Shown piece after piece: positions 43,580 to 54,165 of a DNA stretch of 64,000 bases. Each line of letters opens with the position of its first letter. Position 1 is the stretch's first letter. Source of the DNA: Blasia pusilla. Lineage: Eukaryota; Marchantiophyta; Marchantiopsida; Blasiales. Both the position numbers and the translations under genes were made by a program. The stretch lies in assembly GCA_050084515.1 (NCBI GenBank), contig CM114274.1, positions 18,724,001 through 18,788,000 of the forward strand, written 5' to 3'. Under the pieces are notes generated by a model that was not told the origin of the DNA, searched no databases, and was given only the letters and a program-made list of their open reading frames with translations.

Positions 43580-45103
43580 TCAGCTCTTATAGCTGTTGTA
43601 TCTGAGTAGCCATCCCAGCCTCACATCCGGCGTCTCTCTTGGCGCGTCTAGGTGGTGGCACTCTACCTCCTCCACGGGAAGCTCCACCACCCTGTCGTGC
43701 AACTCCAGCTCCTTGTCCCCCAACGTGACCAACTGGTGCACGATCTCTAGCCCACCCGGACCGGCTACTCGCTCTTGTGCCCTCTCTAGCCCTCGGTTTG
43801 GACGTAACTCAAGATGTAAACTCAAACATCTGGCGCGTGTAAGACCATACCTCTGACAATAGTGACACTGATAACCTCCTGGTGCAGCGCCATCTCCTCC
43901 TCCAGGCTGAGGCACATGTCCATGACCCTGACGAGTGCAATCGCACTGATGATGGGCTCCACCACATGACCAACAAGTAATAGTAGGCGGCTGCTGCTGA
44001 GCCGTATATGAAGGCGCAGGTCTCTGTGCCACGGCCTCTTAGTATCCTCCCTGAGCTCGTGGTGCCACAATTGACCTATCTCGGAGTCCACGTTGCTGCA
44101 CAGGTGGTGCAGCCAATCGTAACTACTCTTGCCTTGAACCCATGGTGGCTATGCTCTCCTCTGCCATGTTGCGCTCAATGTTCTCGGCAGTCCTGAAAAC
44201 ATCTCTCAACGTAGGGGAGGTATTCATAAGAAGCACCCCCTCCCACACACGTGTCCGCAGGGTCCAGTCCAGCATCGTGTACCATGACCGGATAGCCTGA
44301 GCCTCCCTCACCCCCTGAGTGACGTTGATCAATCAACGCAAGCGAGTGTAAGCCTCACGTAAACTCTCACCCGGGCGCCTCTGGAAGTCATGGATGCTCC
44401 GCAACTTCTACATCCGTATCCGTTGGTAATTGGCCCTCAACCCAACAAAGAACTCAACCACGGGGTTGAACCTGGGACGAACCCGACTAGATGGTTCAAC
44501 TGCTCTAGTGCGAGTGACCCCTCTTAAAACATCACTTGTGGAAGAGGAAGTAGCCTCTCCTGACTCCTCCTCCTCATCTGGGAACGGCTCCGTCCATGAC
44601 ACATAGTGTGGGTCATAGTGGATTTGCCATGCCTCAATCTCCTGGGCATATCTGTGGGAGAACTCATGGTAATCGTCCATGGGCACCCCCTCTAAATGCT
44701 GGAACATACCATTCCATGCTGTAAACCGGTTGAACTCTCTAGAGTTTGTGGCCCATTGGGAGTCGCACCAACTCCTAAACTCTGCTATGAAATCATGCAA
44801 CTCAATTGTGCCTACTGCACCAGAAAACCTACACGGTCCTCTACCCCGGTCGTCCATCTCGTACGCCCAACTGGTAGGACCACTCACAATGTGTGGCGAT
44901 GTGCTCACAAACTCCTCTACACCCTCCCCCTCGTTTGATGATGATACAGAATTCGATCGAAGGAGGTCGAGGTGGTCCCTCACGTGGAGACCCTCGGAAC
45001 CTCGCGCCACTCCGCATAAAACCTCTAGAGCTACTCTCGTGTTCACCACCTCGCCTCTCAAAGTCCCGGACGGACGCCGTGATGACCCTCGTGCCCCTCT
45101 CAT
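43580..45103 (-). pseudogene. A2 gag, longest intact N-terminal half in the window
   Basis: ATG at 45103 (MRGARGSSRRPSGTLRGEVV) gives a 231-codon open frame to 44408 covering an N-terminal Arg-rich region and the gag domain (FIAEFRSWCDSQWATNSREF, WNGMFQHLEGVPMDDYHEFS, FNPVVEFFVGLRANYQRIRM), then a stop. It continues in pieces with RLINVTQGVREAQAIRSWYT and the knuckles CWSCGGAHHQCDC and CHYCQRYGLTRARC (44032-43580), where the second knuckle has Leu for its His. This copy fixes the likely gag start of the family. Confidence 0.8.
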
Positions 45104-45879
45104 CTGATTACTATCAACCTCGTGAGTAATCCCTCAATCACTCATCCCAAACATCCAACAATCGATCTACACTCTCCCTCCCCGAGACGTGTAACGTGCG
45201 GCAACACGCGGCGTAGTGCGGAAAATCGACCAGGCTATCATCTCATCGACAACCTACTCTCAACTCCGGACATCCCACACAGGTCGATGTCCCCTAAACC
45301 ACATACATGAATGATGCTCTCAACATCCACTCAACCCAATATCCCCAAATAAATTACCCAAATCCCAGAATCCCTCACATGTGCAAGATAAAGGACCAGA
45401 ATGGGTAACCTGAACACATGTCGATGTCGCTCCTCAGCAACTGCAAATCTCGACCCCAACTTGGTCGTGAAGATATCTCCTCCAATCAGCAAGTCGTACT
45501 CCTCTCGTATTGATGTTGCTCAACCTCCTCAATGTGCGCTGCAGGTCGAGCGGTTCGGTGCGGCATTGGCACGGAACGGCTACAAAGAGCACGGCACTCG
45601 GCGGCATACCCTCCTCAATCAGAAATCATACGCTCTGCTCCTTAGTGAAGGAGTGGTTCCGCGATCAAGATGGTGCGGTGCGGCCATGAGCGACACGAGG
45701 CAGCAATCGGCGGCGCGTTGCGGCTTCAGGCGTCACGGCACGGTACTCGATCGTTGTCGAGCGGCTACCAATCACAACATAGCAGCATGGAATCAAAACT
45801 CAAACACCATAACCGGAGGTCATCTGCCATCACTAGTTGATGACGAAACTTCGATGACGGTGGCGGTCAAAACAAAGTA
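45104..45879 (-). other. A2 leader remnant
   Basis: Matches A1 leader from about 5078 to 5859, including the gccg-type repeats. It ends at 45879 in a sharp junction with copy A3. About 1 kb of leader and terminal block that should follow is missing and the sequence resumes at 52776. Confidence 0.75.
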
Positions 45880-45881
45880 AG

Positions 45882-47150
45882 TAGAGATCGTGCATCAGGT
45901 GGTCCCGTTGGGGGACGAGGAGCTGGAGTTGCCCGACAGGGTGGTGGAGCTGCCCGTAGAGGAGGTAGAGTACCACCACCTAGACGCGCCAAGGGAGACG
46001 CCGGACGTGAGGCTCGGATGGCTACTCAGATACAGCAGCTACAAGAGCAGATTGCCGCTATGGCATTGAGGTTACCCGATGCCGGATCCGTGGCATGGAC
46101 ATCATATGGAGCAGCTAGAGATCTGGAGGATCCTGGTTGGATGTGCAAGGTTGCCCAGATGGAGGCCACCGCAGTTGTGACGCGTGGAGCAGCCGTAGAG
46201 TTGGATCCACAGCGAGGGTAAGCCAGAAAATAGACTAGGCTTCCTCAATCTTTCACGTTGTCCGAAGCGATGAAGACCCCATCGATGGGTCCTCATCAAA
46301 GTTCCTTGAGAGTTGGTGATGTTGTTGGTGTCCAGGCACGGAGGGCAATGGGAGAAGCGAGTGCAACGACTCCTATTTTTGATGCTCAGGAGGGGCATAT
46401 GTCGAGCACATTGTTGGGGGCGGCCACCGTTGTGTACCGCACTCCTTTATTTTCTGCTTCCGATGTTATGACGTTGGGAGGTACCCCCGCCGAGGCTTTT
46501 TGGCTGGCCGCGTCGCTATGTGAGCGCCGAGTTGGAGTTCCTGCATCACGTTCAAAGGTGATTGCAGAGGAGGTGATGGACCTACCCTTGGAGCGAATGC
46601 TCGGACCGTCCACGTCAGATTCATGGCAGTCTGCGGCTACTAGGATGGCGGAGATGCCCGCTAGACCCGCGATAGAGTGTGCCATGGCTTCTCCTGGTGT
46701 TGTGTTGCTGGATAACGGAGGATAGGTTTTCCAGTTGGTGAGTCATGGAGGTAGAGTTTTAGTCCGCAGCGCGTCTTGTTGGATTCAAGAGCGCAATCCC
46801 TGATGTTGGGGAAAGCGTCATTCAGAGGATTGGGCTTGACGAGAGCCGATGTGGAGCATTGTCCATTCCGGATACAGACATCCTTGGATGGAGCGAGTAC
46901 CAGATAGTATATCACCCAAAAAGAGGTCGTGGTGAGGATTCGCCCGGGACATCCTACTGATGAGTTTGTGGTGCGCGCTAAGGCGATAGTGACTGATGTA
47001 GAGTCCTACGACGTCTTGGTTGGTGGAGCAGTGTTATACCCGATGGGGTTTTTCCTGGATTACTGGGAGGAGTCAGCGTCCTACAGACCAGGCTGGAAAT
47101 TAGGTGATGGGCGCCTTAGGTCATTACACGTTCGATTCACAGGTGTAGTG
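45882..47150 (+). pseudogene. A3 end of gag and aspartic protease
   Basis: The gag tail (QIQQLQEQIAAMALRLPDAG) runs to TAA at about 46220. The protease N-terminal region is open from 46258 to 46725 (EEVMDLPLERMLGPSTSDSW). At 46770-46800 the active-site region reads LLDSRAQSLMLGKA: the Gly of DSGA is replaced by Arg (caagagcg for caggagcg). From 46929 the frame continues openly into YDVLVGGAVLYPMGFFLDYW and the methyltransferase. Confidence 0.75.
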
Positions 47151-48430
47151 ATCGAGCAACGGCCAGGAGAGATGGCGACCTTAGCAGCATTTAGGAGTGC
47201 CATCACTTGGCCTAGTGATTTGATTGAGGGACATGTCCATGCAGAGGATACTCCTGTTTCTGACATTTCTATGGAGAGGAGTGTTATGGTAGGTGCATCA
47301 TTCCGTGGAGGAGGGGTGTTGATGTGGGGCTCGACTGAGGAGCTTCGACGATTGGTAGATGAGCACGTGCAGACCGCGTGGAGCGAGGCGTTTGCACCGG
47401 AGCGTGACGGGTCTGAGGAACCCAAGATAGCACGGAGTGCTACGATGACACCCTTGGATACCACACCCATTGTGTGGTGTATCCCGGAGGAGGGTATTCG
47501 AGTGTTAGATCTCTTTGGAGGGATTAGCACCGGGTTAGCTGTTGTTTTGCAGGCAACAGTGCGAGTACAACAATACCTGTATGTGGAGAGTGATGATGTT
47601 GCGAGGCGCGTCTCACTACGACATGTGGCGTAGTTATGCCTACGTTTTCCCGACTTATTGTTTGCGTCCGCAGTACAGGGGTACCAGAGTTCCCTACCGA
47701 GGGATATTTCGTTGTTGGGGGCGCAGGACTTAGAGCGGGTAAGGACCATTGATTTGGTCATTGCCGGTTGGCCATGTCAGGGCCAATCGAGTGCGGGACG
47801 AGGCAGCGGGTTGGCTGACACTCAGTCCAGGTTGTTTTGGGAGATGTTGAGGGTCTTACAGCAGTTGCAGGAGCACCAGTCTCATTCTCGAGCTTACATT
47901 CTGGAGAATGTGCCGATCTTAGGAGACTCCCGGTCACGGGTGGTGACGAGTGCTCATCAGTGCGTGCTGGATCATTATGATGTTCTTGGATGCGGCGTGT
48001 GTAGGTTCTAGACCCCATCGCCCGCGTCTATGGTGGACCAACTTGATGCCCCACGCGGTGTTACAGAGGGCGTATGCGAGAGTGGAGCGCCCCTCCCATT
48101 TGTTAGTGGATTCCATTCTGGATCCAGGTTGTCGATCACAGGCAGTGAGGCACGATGATCGACCACCGTTGATTGTGGTCAACAAGGTAGGTAGGCCGCA
48201 GGCAGCCTGCCTACCTTGTTTGTGAGTTTTCCGCCTCCTTTGCATACAAGGAGGCCGGTCCTGGCTTGGTTTGGGATGACTTGGTTCAGCAGTTAGTGGA
48301 GCCCAACGCCGACAAGAGAGAGCGAGCGATGGGATTTCCCACAACAGTGACGGCAGTACCGTCAGTGTGAGAGGCATCACGACGCCATGTCTTGGGTCAG
48401 GCGATGGACGTGAACTTCTTGACATGGATC
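47151..48430 (+). pseudogene. A3 DNA methyltransferase domain
   Basis: Motif I IRVLDLFGGISTGLAVVLQA is intact (about 47498-47557), followed by YLYVESDDVARRVSLRHVA and TAG at about 47629. The next frame, 47658-48011, has ISLLGAQDLERVRTIDLVIA, GWPCQGQSSAGRGSG with the catalytic Cys codon at 47775-47777, SRLFWEMLRVLQQLQ, and YILENVPILGDSRSR with ENV at 47904-47912. A frameshift follows, then ARVERPSHLLVDSILDPG and the C-terminal ERAMGFPTTVTAV and LGQAMDVNFLTW. All catalytic motifs can be read; two breaks inactivate it. Confidence 0.8.
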
Positions 48431-48762
48431 CACAGCTTGGGAGTGGCTGAGCAGCGTCGTATGAGATTGCGACAGATCACAGCGGTTGCGTTGGTGAGCC
48501 CCGTGCCTATCGAGATGGTGGAGGCAGTGCTTGGGGGCGAGACCCAAGGAGATTGGGAGAGTCACCCTTGGACTTCTTGGGATGTTTTGCAGGTACGCAA
48601 GGAGATGATTGCCACAACATCGAGCGTGGTTTCGGGCACTGCACGTGGAGGAGATCAGAGTTTGCGCTTTTACAGGGAGAGCGGCCGAGTGTTGTTGTTC
48701 GAGACGGGGTTGCACCATAGTAACCACCGATACCCGCGTCGGAGAGTCCTACCATAGTCACG

Positions 48763-50285
48763 ATGGAGACTTGGGAGCCTGATATGGGCCCTAACTTCAT
48801 AGGAGGAGAGCGGCGCCGAATACATCAGTTCCTCACGAGTTATAGGAGCTGCTTTGCGTTTAGCATGGAGGATTTGGGTACGCTGAAGGGACCCGGGATC
48901 CGTATTGAGTTGTCGAGTGATACGCCGATCTTCCGACGACCCTACAGTGCTGATGATATGGAGAGGGCTCGATTGAGTAGGAGCCGGACTTGGTCAGAGC
49001 AGGACTAGTGGAGATGTCGCATGGGGAGTATGCATCTGCCACTGTCATGCCCGCCAAGAAGGATGTGCATGGCAACTGGACGGATAGGCAGATGTGTGGG
49101 GATTACCGACCTATCAATCGGCACACGAAGTCCGATAGGTATGCCATGCCCACCCCTGAGGAGATCTTTGATGCGATTGGTCACACAAAGGTCTTCAGTT
49201 CATTGGATTTGCGAGCCGGATACCATCAGCTGCCTATCAGATTGGAGGACAGGCATAAGACTGCATTTTGGGGCATCGACCCTCACGGGAAGGATTGTTT
49301 GTACCAGTGGCAGTTCTTACCATTTGGGTTAAAGAACACCCCGGCTGAGTTTCAGAGGGTCATGGATAGGATCTTGGCTGGTCTGGATTTTGCTAGGTGT
49401 TATATTGATGACATCGTAGTCTTTAGCGCCACGATCGAGGAGCATGAGCGACATCTAGAGGAGGTGTTTCGACGATTGCAATTACATGGGTTGAAGCTAC
49501 ATCCAAGCAAGTGCAAGTTCTTCTACGACCAGATTGAGTACTTGGGTCATACGATATACCCAAGGGGTCTTGATGTTCAGAAAACGAAGGTAGAGCCTAT
49601 CTCACGCATTCCACGCCCTACAGATGTGAGCCGGGTTCACGCATTCATGGGATTGGCAAACTTCTATCGGCGATACGTCAAGGGATTCAGTTCTATTGCG
49701 AAGCCATTGACCTTGTTGACCAAGGTGGATCACGAGTGGCACTGGGGGGATGAGCAGGAGCGAGCATTTCAGTTGCTCAAGGACAGGTTGACGTTTGCGC
49801 CCATCTTGAGGAGACCGATCAAGGGGCGTCCTTTCCAGTTGCACATAGATTGGAGCATGTTGGGGCTTGGAGCGGTGCTCACCCAGCATGATGATGAGGG
49901 TAGAGAGTTCATGGTGGCTTACGCTAGCCGCTCGAACAATGCTATAGAGGCAAAGTACAGCTCTTATGAGGGTGAGTGCTTGGCTGCGGTGTGGGCTGTC
50001 GCGTATTTCAGGTGTTACTTATTCGGCAACCCCTTTACCATCATCATTGATCATCAACCACTGAAGTGGTTGATGGAGTCCGACAAGCTTACAGGGAAGC
50101 TTGCGAGATGGGCTCTATTGTTGCAGGAGTATGATTTTCAGATGGTACATAGACCTGGGACGCTCAACCAAGATGCACATGGGTTGAGTCGTAACCCATG
50201 CCCGAGTCAGCGAGATGCGACTGGAGCTCGATGGCATGGAGAGCGTGATGAGGAGTCGGTGCCAGGATGGCACGCGTCAGCCTAG
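48763..50285 (+). CDS. A3 reverse transcriptase-RNase H, 431-codon open frame
   Basis: The frame 48763-49008 holds METWEPDMGPNFIGGERRRI and the start of the RT. After one small indel near 48985 the frame 48990-50285 is open for 431 codons. RT motifs: VMPAKKDVHGNWTDRQMCGD, FSSLDLRAGYHQLPI, FLPFGLKNTPAEF, CYIDDIVVFS with the intact YIDD box (49401-49412), YLGHTIYPRGLDVQKTKVE. RNase H: HIDWSMLGLGAVLTQ, YEGECLAAVWAV, IIDHQPLKWL, DAHGLSRN. It ends at TAG 50283-50285, shared with A1. This copy shows what the family A polymerase looked like. It acts in the cytoplasmic particle to copy element RNA to DNA. Confidence 0.85.
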
Positions 50286-50291
50286 TTAAGC

Positions 50292-51816
50292 ATGTTGGCT
50301 ATGGAGAGCCAGAGTGTGGAGACTTCGATGGCGAGGTCTAATGGAGAGTCCTTGGATCCCGAGGCCAGTGAGGAGACGACAAGTGGCCGAGATATTCATG
50401 ATGATGGAGTAGTCTTGGAGTACCTTCGTATTGGCAGCGTTACGAGCATTGTGGGTGCTAGAGAGCGAGATCGGATCCTACAACGGGCCAGATGGTTCCG
50501 TTGGGAGGGGACACATGTTTTGAGGGTTTGGGAGAATGGCAGAGTACGCGTAGTGCTGCATCCTTCGCAGAGAGCACGACTAGTGCAGCATGCCCACAAG
50601 GAGGTGGGTCACTTTGGGGTGAAGCGGATGTACAGCTTGGTGGCGAGGCATGTAGACTGACGTTCAACAGTTTGTTGCCAGGTGCATGGTGTGTGATCGG
50701 GTCCGAGCATCGTTCAATGCTCCGACTCCACAGTTGCATCCATTACCGATCATGGGCTTAGGGTGGAGATGGAGTTTGGATTTTGCAGGACCTTTGCCTT
50801 TAATGGAGCGTCACAGTCGTTATGTGTTGGTGATGGTCGATCACTTCTCGAAGTGGATCGAGTTGGTTGCATTGCCTGACAAAGCGAGTGAGGGAGTAGC
50901 TTATGCCTTCCTTGACAGAGTGTTGAGTCATTATGGCGCACCGGCTGAGGTGTTGATAGACGAGGGTACCTAGTTTCGCGGTGAGTTCCAGGCCTTGTGT
51001 GATCAGGCGCTGATCGACCACCGCACGACTTCGCGAGATCATCCTGAGGCGGATGGATTAGTGGAGAGAGTTATGCAGACGGTGAAGAGGGGTTTACGCA
51101 AGTATGGCTTGCAGAGAGGGCACCTAAGAGATTGGGACCTCCAGTTGCAATGGTTGGCGATGGGATACAGATTCAGCAGGTAGGCATCCTTAGCGTCTTT
51201 TTCACCGTACTTGCTACTTTATGGCCGAGAGCCAGATTTACCTGCGGCCATTCATCGAGATGCTGGTGAGGTGTTGGACCTTGATGACCCAAATGTATGG
51301 GTGCGAGCATGTTCTCAGAGGGCTGAGTTGTTTTGGAGAGTGATGCCCATGGCGTTCGAGAACTTGGCGATTGCGCAGCATGGAGACACGTTGAGGTATG
51401 CGACTATTTGGGGTGGTGGTTATCGACCAACTATCCGGAGGTTTCATCGGGGAGATTATGTCTACTTGCAGCAGACGGCACCGACGACGTTGGATGTGAC
51501 TGCAGGGCGCACTATCCTGAGAGTGCGTGACGTTTTGCCATCCGGTGTTCTCTTGCTGGAGGGACGCGATGGTATGGTATGGAAGGACCATGTGCGTAAT
51601 TGTGCACCATGTCACCTTCCTAACATTGATAGTACAGTGGATCCGAGCTTAGTAGTAGTACCTGCAGGCTTGCATTGTATGTCGTGTGGTTCTGCCCGTG
51701 GTGCGTCCACGATGCTAGTATGTGATGGTTGTTCGAGAGGTTGGCATATGGCATGTCTGACGCCACCTCTCACTAGGGTTCCTCGGGGACGATGGATGTG
51801 TCCCAGATGTACATAG
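50292..51816 (+). pseudogene. A3 integrase with complete PHD finger
   Basis: Linker and finger start 50292-50660 (RARLVQHAHKEVGHFGVKRM). A 16-bp deletion near 50640 (between two ttgg) removes the sequence before WWRGM. Core 50686-50973: MVCDRVRASF, WSLDFAGPLPLMERHSR, AEVLIDEGT with TAG for the Glu of GTEF; then ADGLVERVMQTVKRGLRKYG, TAG at 51181-51183, and 51211-51816, which runs through MVWKDHVRNCAPCHLPN to an intact PHD finger: CMSCGSARGASTMLVCDGCS, RGWHMACLTPPLTRVPRGRW, CPRCT, stop. The PHD spacing is Cx2Cx11Cx2Cx4Hx2Cx14Cx2C. Confidence 0.85.
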
Positions 51817-51989
51817 AGGAGATACTAGGTAGGTTTCGATCCCAACTTTTTCTCTGACATGGATGACAGGAAGGCGACTAACGATGGGGCCACATGAGCA
51901 CCCGACCTTCTTGATCTTAGCGTCCGAGAGATGTATGTCATGGTAGGTAGGGATAGATGGCTATCTGGAGTTAGAGGGACCTAACCACC

Positions 51990-52775
51990 AGCTAGGGGGG
52001 CGATTGGAGATATTTTGGTCCTTCTTGTCTCGTTGTTTGGATGCCATGAGTTAGCATGGGATCGTGCGTGTTTATGTGTGTGTTCGGTGAGAACGATGTA
52101 TGTTGTGTAGCGATGTGTATGCGCACGACAACTGTCACGTACTTTAGGATAGATCGGTGAAATCTAGTAGAGCGTCTTCAAGAGTAGTGGAGGACAGGCC
52201 TAGGAGGTCGAGGATGACCTGTTGAGGCCCCAAGAAACCTGAGAGAGCAGGTTTCCCTTTCGTTTTGGCTCATTTGGAGCCATATTGAGGAACTTACTAT
52301 TTCAGGTAAGTACCATTTTGAGTATATGATCGACTTTGTAGTTTTGGTAAGTAGCCCTTGACCTCCTACATCAAGTCAAGAGCCAAAGAGGTGACTTGGG
52401 AGAATAGGTTACCATGGAGAGAACTTGGGAGAGGGGAGGGGTATATATCCCAAGGAGAGAGAGCTTGAGAGCTCATTCTCTCTTTGTTGAACCTCTTGGC
52501 ATGAGGCGGCGGAGTTATGGTCCCTTGCCTTATGAGTGTAATCCAAGCCTCTCATTAGGAGAGTGGGTTTGGTTTGACATGAGAGAGAGTGCACACCTTT
52601 GAGAACTATGGTGTGAGATTGTGTAGAGAGAGATTGGATCTTACTTTATTGGAGATATTTTGGTACTTCTTGTCTCGTTGTTTGGATGCCATGAGTTAGC
52701 ATGGGATCGTGCGTGTTTGTGTGTGTGTTCGGTGACAGTGATGTATGTTGTGTAGCGATGTGTATGCGCACGACA
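51990..52775 (+). repeat. A3 right terminus (polypurine tract, X1-ac-Y2-X2)
   Basis: Polypurine tract gctagggggg (about 51991-52000), X1 52004-52130, spacer ac 52131-52132, Y2 52133-52648 and X2 52649-52775 (127 bp). Same order, sizes and joints as A1, in an independent copy. Confidence 0.85.
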
Positions 52776-53099
52776 CTCTCTTGGAGGTATACCCCCTCCC
52801 CTCTCCCAAACCCTCTCAACGGTAACCTATGCTCGCAGGTCATCTCTTTGGCTCTTGACCTGCTGTAGCGGGTCAAGGGCCACTTCCCAAAGTGGAAAGT
52901 CAACTATCCGTAACAGGGAAACTTACCCAAAATAGTAAATTTCTCTATATGACTCTAAATGAACCGAAACGAAAGTGAAACTTACTCTCTTAGGTTTCCC
53001 GGGGCCTTAACAGGTTATCCTCGACCTCCTGGGCCTACCTTCCACTACTCGTGCAGACGCTTTGCTAGATCCCACCGATCTATCCTAACAGTCATGACA
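52776..53099 (-). repeat. A2 left terminal block Y1, truncated
   Basis: Reads on the minus strand TGTCATGACTGTTAGGATAG... and matches the first ~320 bp of block Y; it stops at ggtatacctccaagagag against the end of A3. Its outer edge at 53099 is followed by the cctc duplication that pairs with 23395-23398. Confidence 0.8.
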
Positions 53100-53103
53100 C
53101 CTC

Positions 53104-54076
53104 CCAATAATATAAGGTACATGAACTTTAGTTTACTTTATATCTCAATAATTGTTATGGAAAATGTTTTCCTTTCCGGTTACTTTTTGAACAGATTTTT
53201 TTCTCTCTCTTACAAACTGAAATGTGGGTGCCCTTTGTAAAAATACTTTGTATTTAAGTGTGGGAGTTGTTGAGAGAATCATTCGAGGTAGAGATCTACA
53301 ACGAATGAAATAAAAACGAATATCAGGATTGGGTCTCCAATTCTGGTAGTGAACACACCAATCCGCCCAGGCTTCCGACAGCCCTCTCTCGTTTGAAACT
53401 CATACAAACAAATCTGTGTAGAAGACTTAGCAACGTATTCCACTCTAGTCTTTTGGAGTATCCATCATTTGCCGCCTGTTTCTACTCTTCGATGCGAAAC
53501 GCATAGCTGGCCTGAAGTTCTAAACTTCGCTTCAGTGTCTAGACTGAAGTTCCTCTTGTTGTCAGGAAATGTGATATTGAATCGAAACAAGCGACAGACA
53601 GAACCCTCAAGAATCAATACCATCGTGTAATGGGAGTCGCCATAACAAAGAAGAAAACTGGCAGTCGCGTCGGACGTTGACAAAACGTTGGATCCCCCCT
53701 TTCTGGTTGTGAGGTAAATTGTGACGTGGTCTTCGTCACAAAGTAATATAGAGTTCTCCTTACTGTAGATAGTGGCTTTCGTCGCTGAACGGTTCCTTAC
53801 TGACGCACTCGGGTCTTCGGACAGTGGTGCTGGCGGGTTGTGTCCCGGCTGCTGGTGCTAACAACGCCGTTTAGTTGGCAGCTCCACCACAATTCCATCC
53901 CCTAGTCCTTGAATCTCGGATCCCCAAGAAATGAGGGCAATACTTGTGAGCCGTAGGACAGTTCCTGCGGTGTGAAAGGTGTAGGGAGAGACGGAGAGCT
54001 CGTGTGCGCACATCAGTGCTTGGAGAAGAATGTTGAGGAAGGTTTGGTCACGGTCGGAGTTTTTTCTGGACTGTCC
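53104..54076. other. Upstream region of the BTB-SPRY gene
   Basis: Contains the 5' UTR and promoter region of the gene at 54166 but no element I can name with confidence. A minus-strand open frame (53465-53683) has no recognised motif. Unlike the retrotransposon block, this sequence shows no similarity to families A or B. Confidence 0.4.
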
Positions 54077-54097
54077 ATGGATGACCTGCTTGAGTGA
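54077..54097 (+). promoter_or_regulatory. Short upstream ORF (6 codons) before the BTB-SPRY start
   Basis: ATG GAT GAC CTG CTT GAG TGA lies 69 bp before the chosen start codon. A donor-like GTGAGT overlaps its stop, so these codons could instead be a tiny first exon. If translated, it would lower initiation downstream. Confidence 0.35.
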
Positions 54098-54165
54098 GTA
54101 TTGGACCGTGGGGAAATCGGTTGAAAAATAGGTCGAATTGGATAGGTCTTTACTCGAAGTCGAGA

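Larger units (their letters stand above)
45882..52775 (+). mobile_element. Family A element A3, plus strand, 5'-truncated within gag
   Basis: Starts in the C-terminal part of gag (A1 position about 7200), with no left terminal block, and runs to a perfect right end GCGCACGACA at 52775. It lies head to head with A2: A2 leader ends at 45879, two filler bases ag, then A3. To the right, A2 block Y resumes at 52776. No target duplication is seen, so A3 is either a truncated insertion with loss of target DNA or the result of rearrangement. It holds the best RT-RNase H frame and a complete PHD finger. Confidence 0.85.
23399..53099 (-). mobile_element. Family A element A2, minus strand, interrupted by B-outer and A3
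   Basis: The whole 29.7-kb block is one insertion: its outer edges are an X end (tgtggtgcgc at 23399) and a Y start (...gtcatgaca ending 53099), flanked by the perfect duplication cctc at 23395-23398 and 53100-53103. Reading on the minus strand from the right: partial Y1 (53099-52776), then foreign copy A3, then leader (45879-45104), gag, protease, methyltransferase, RT, integrase N-terminus, foreign copy B-outer (39879-25523), integrase core, PHD, and X1-Y2-X2 (24151-23399). About 1 kb of Y/leader was lost where A3 lies, and the RT C-terminal half plus RNase H is deleted at about 40345. Confidence 0.85.

Noticed and set aside
52409-52602. Short open frames inside block Y that recur in several copies (MRRRSYGPLP-type)
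   Set aside because: They recur only because block Y is repeated. They carry no start context or domain, and some copies break the frame.
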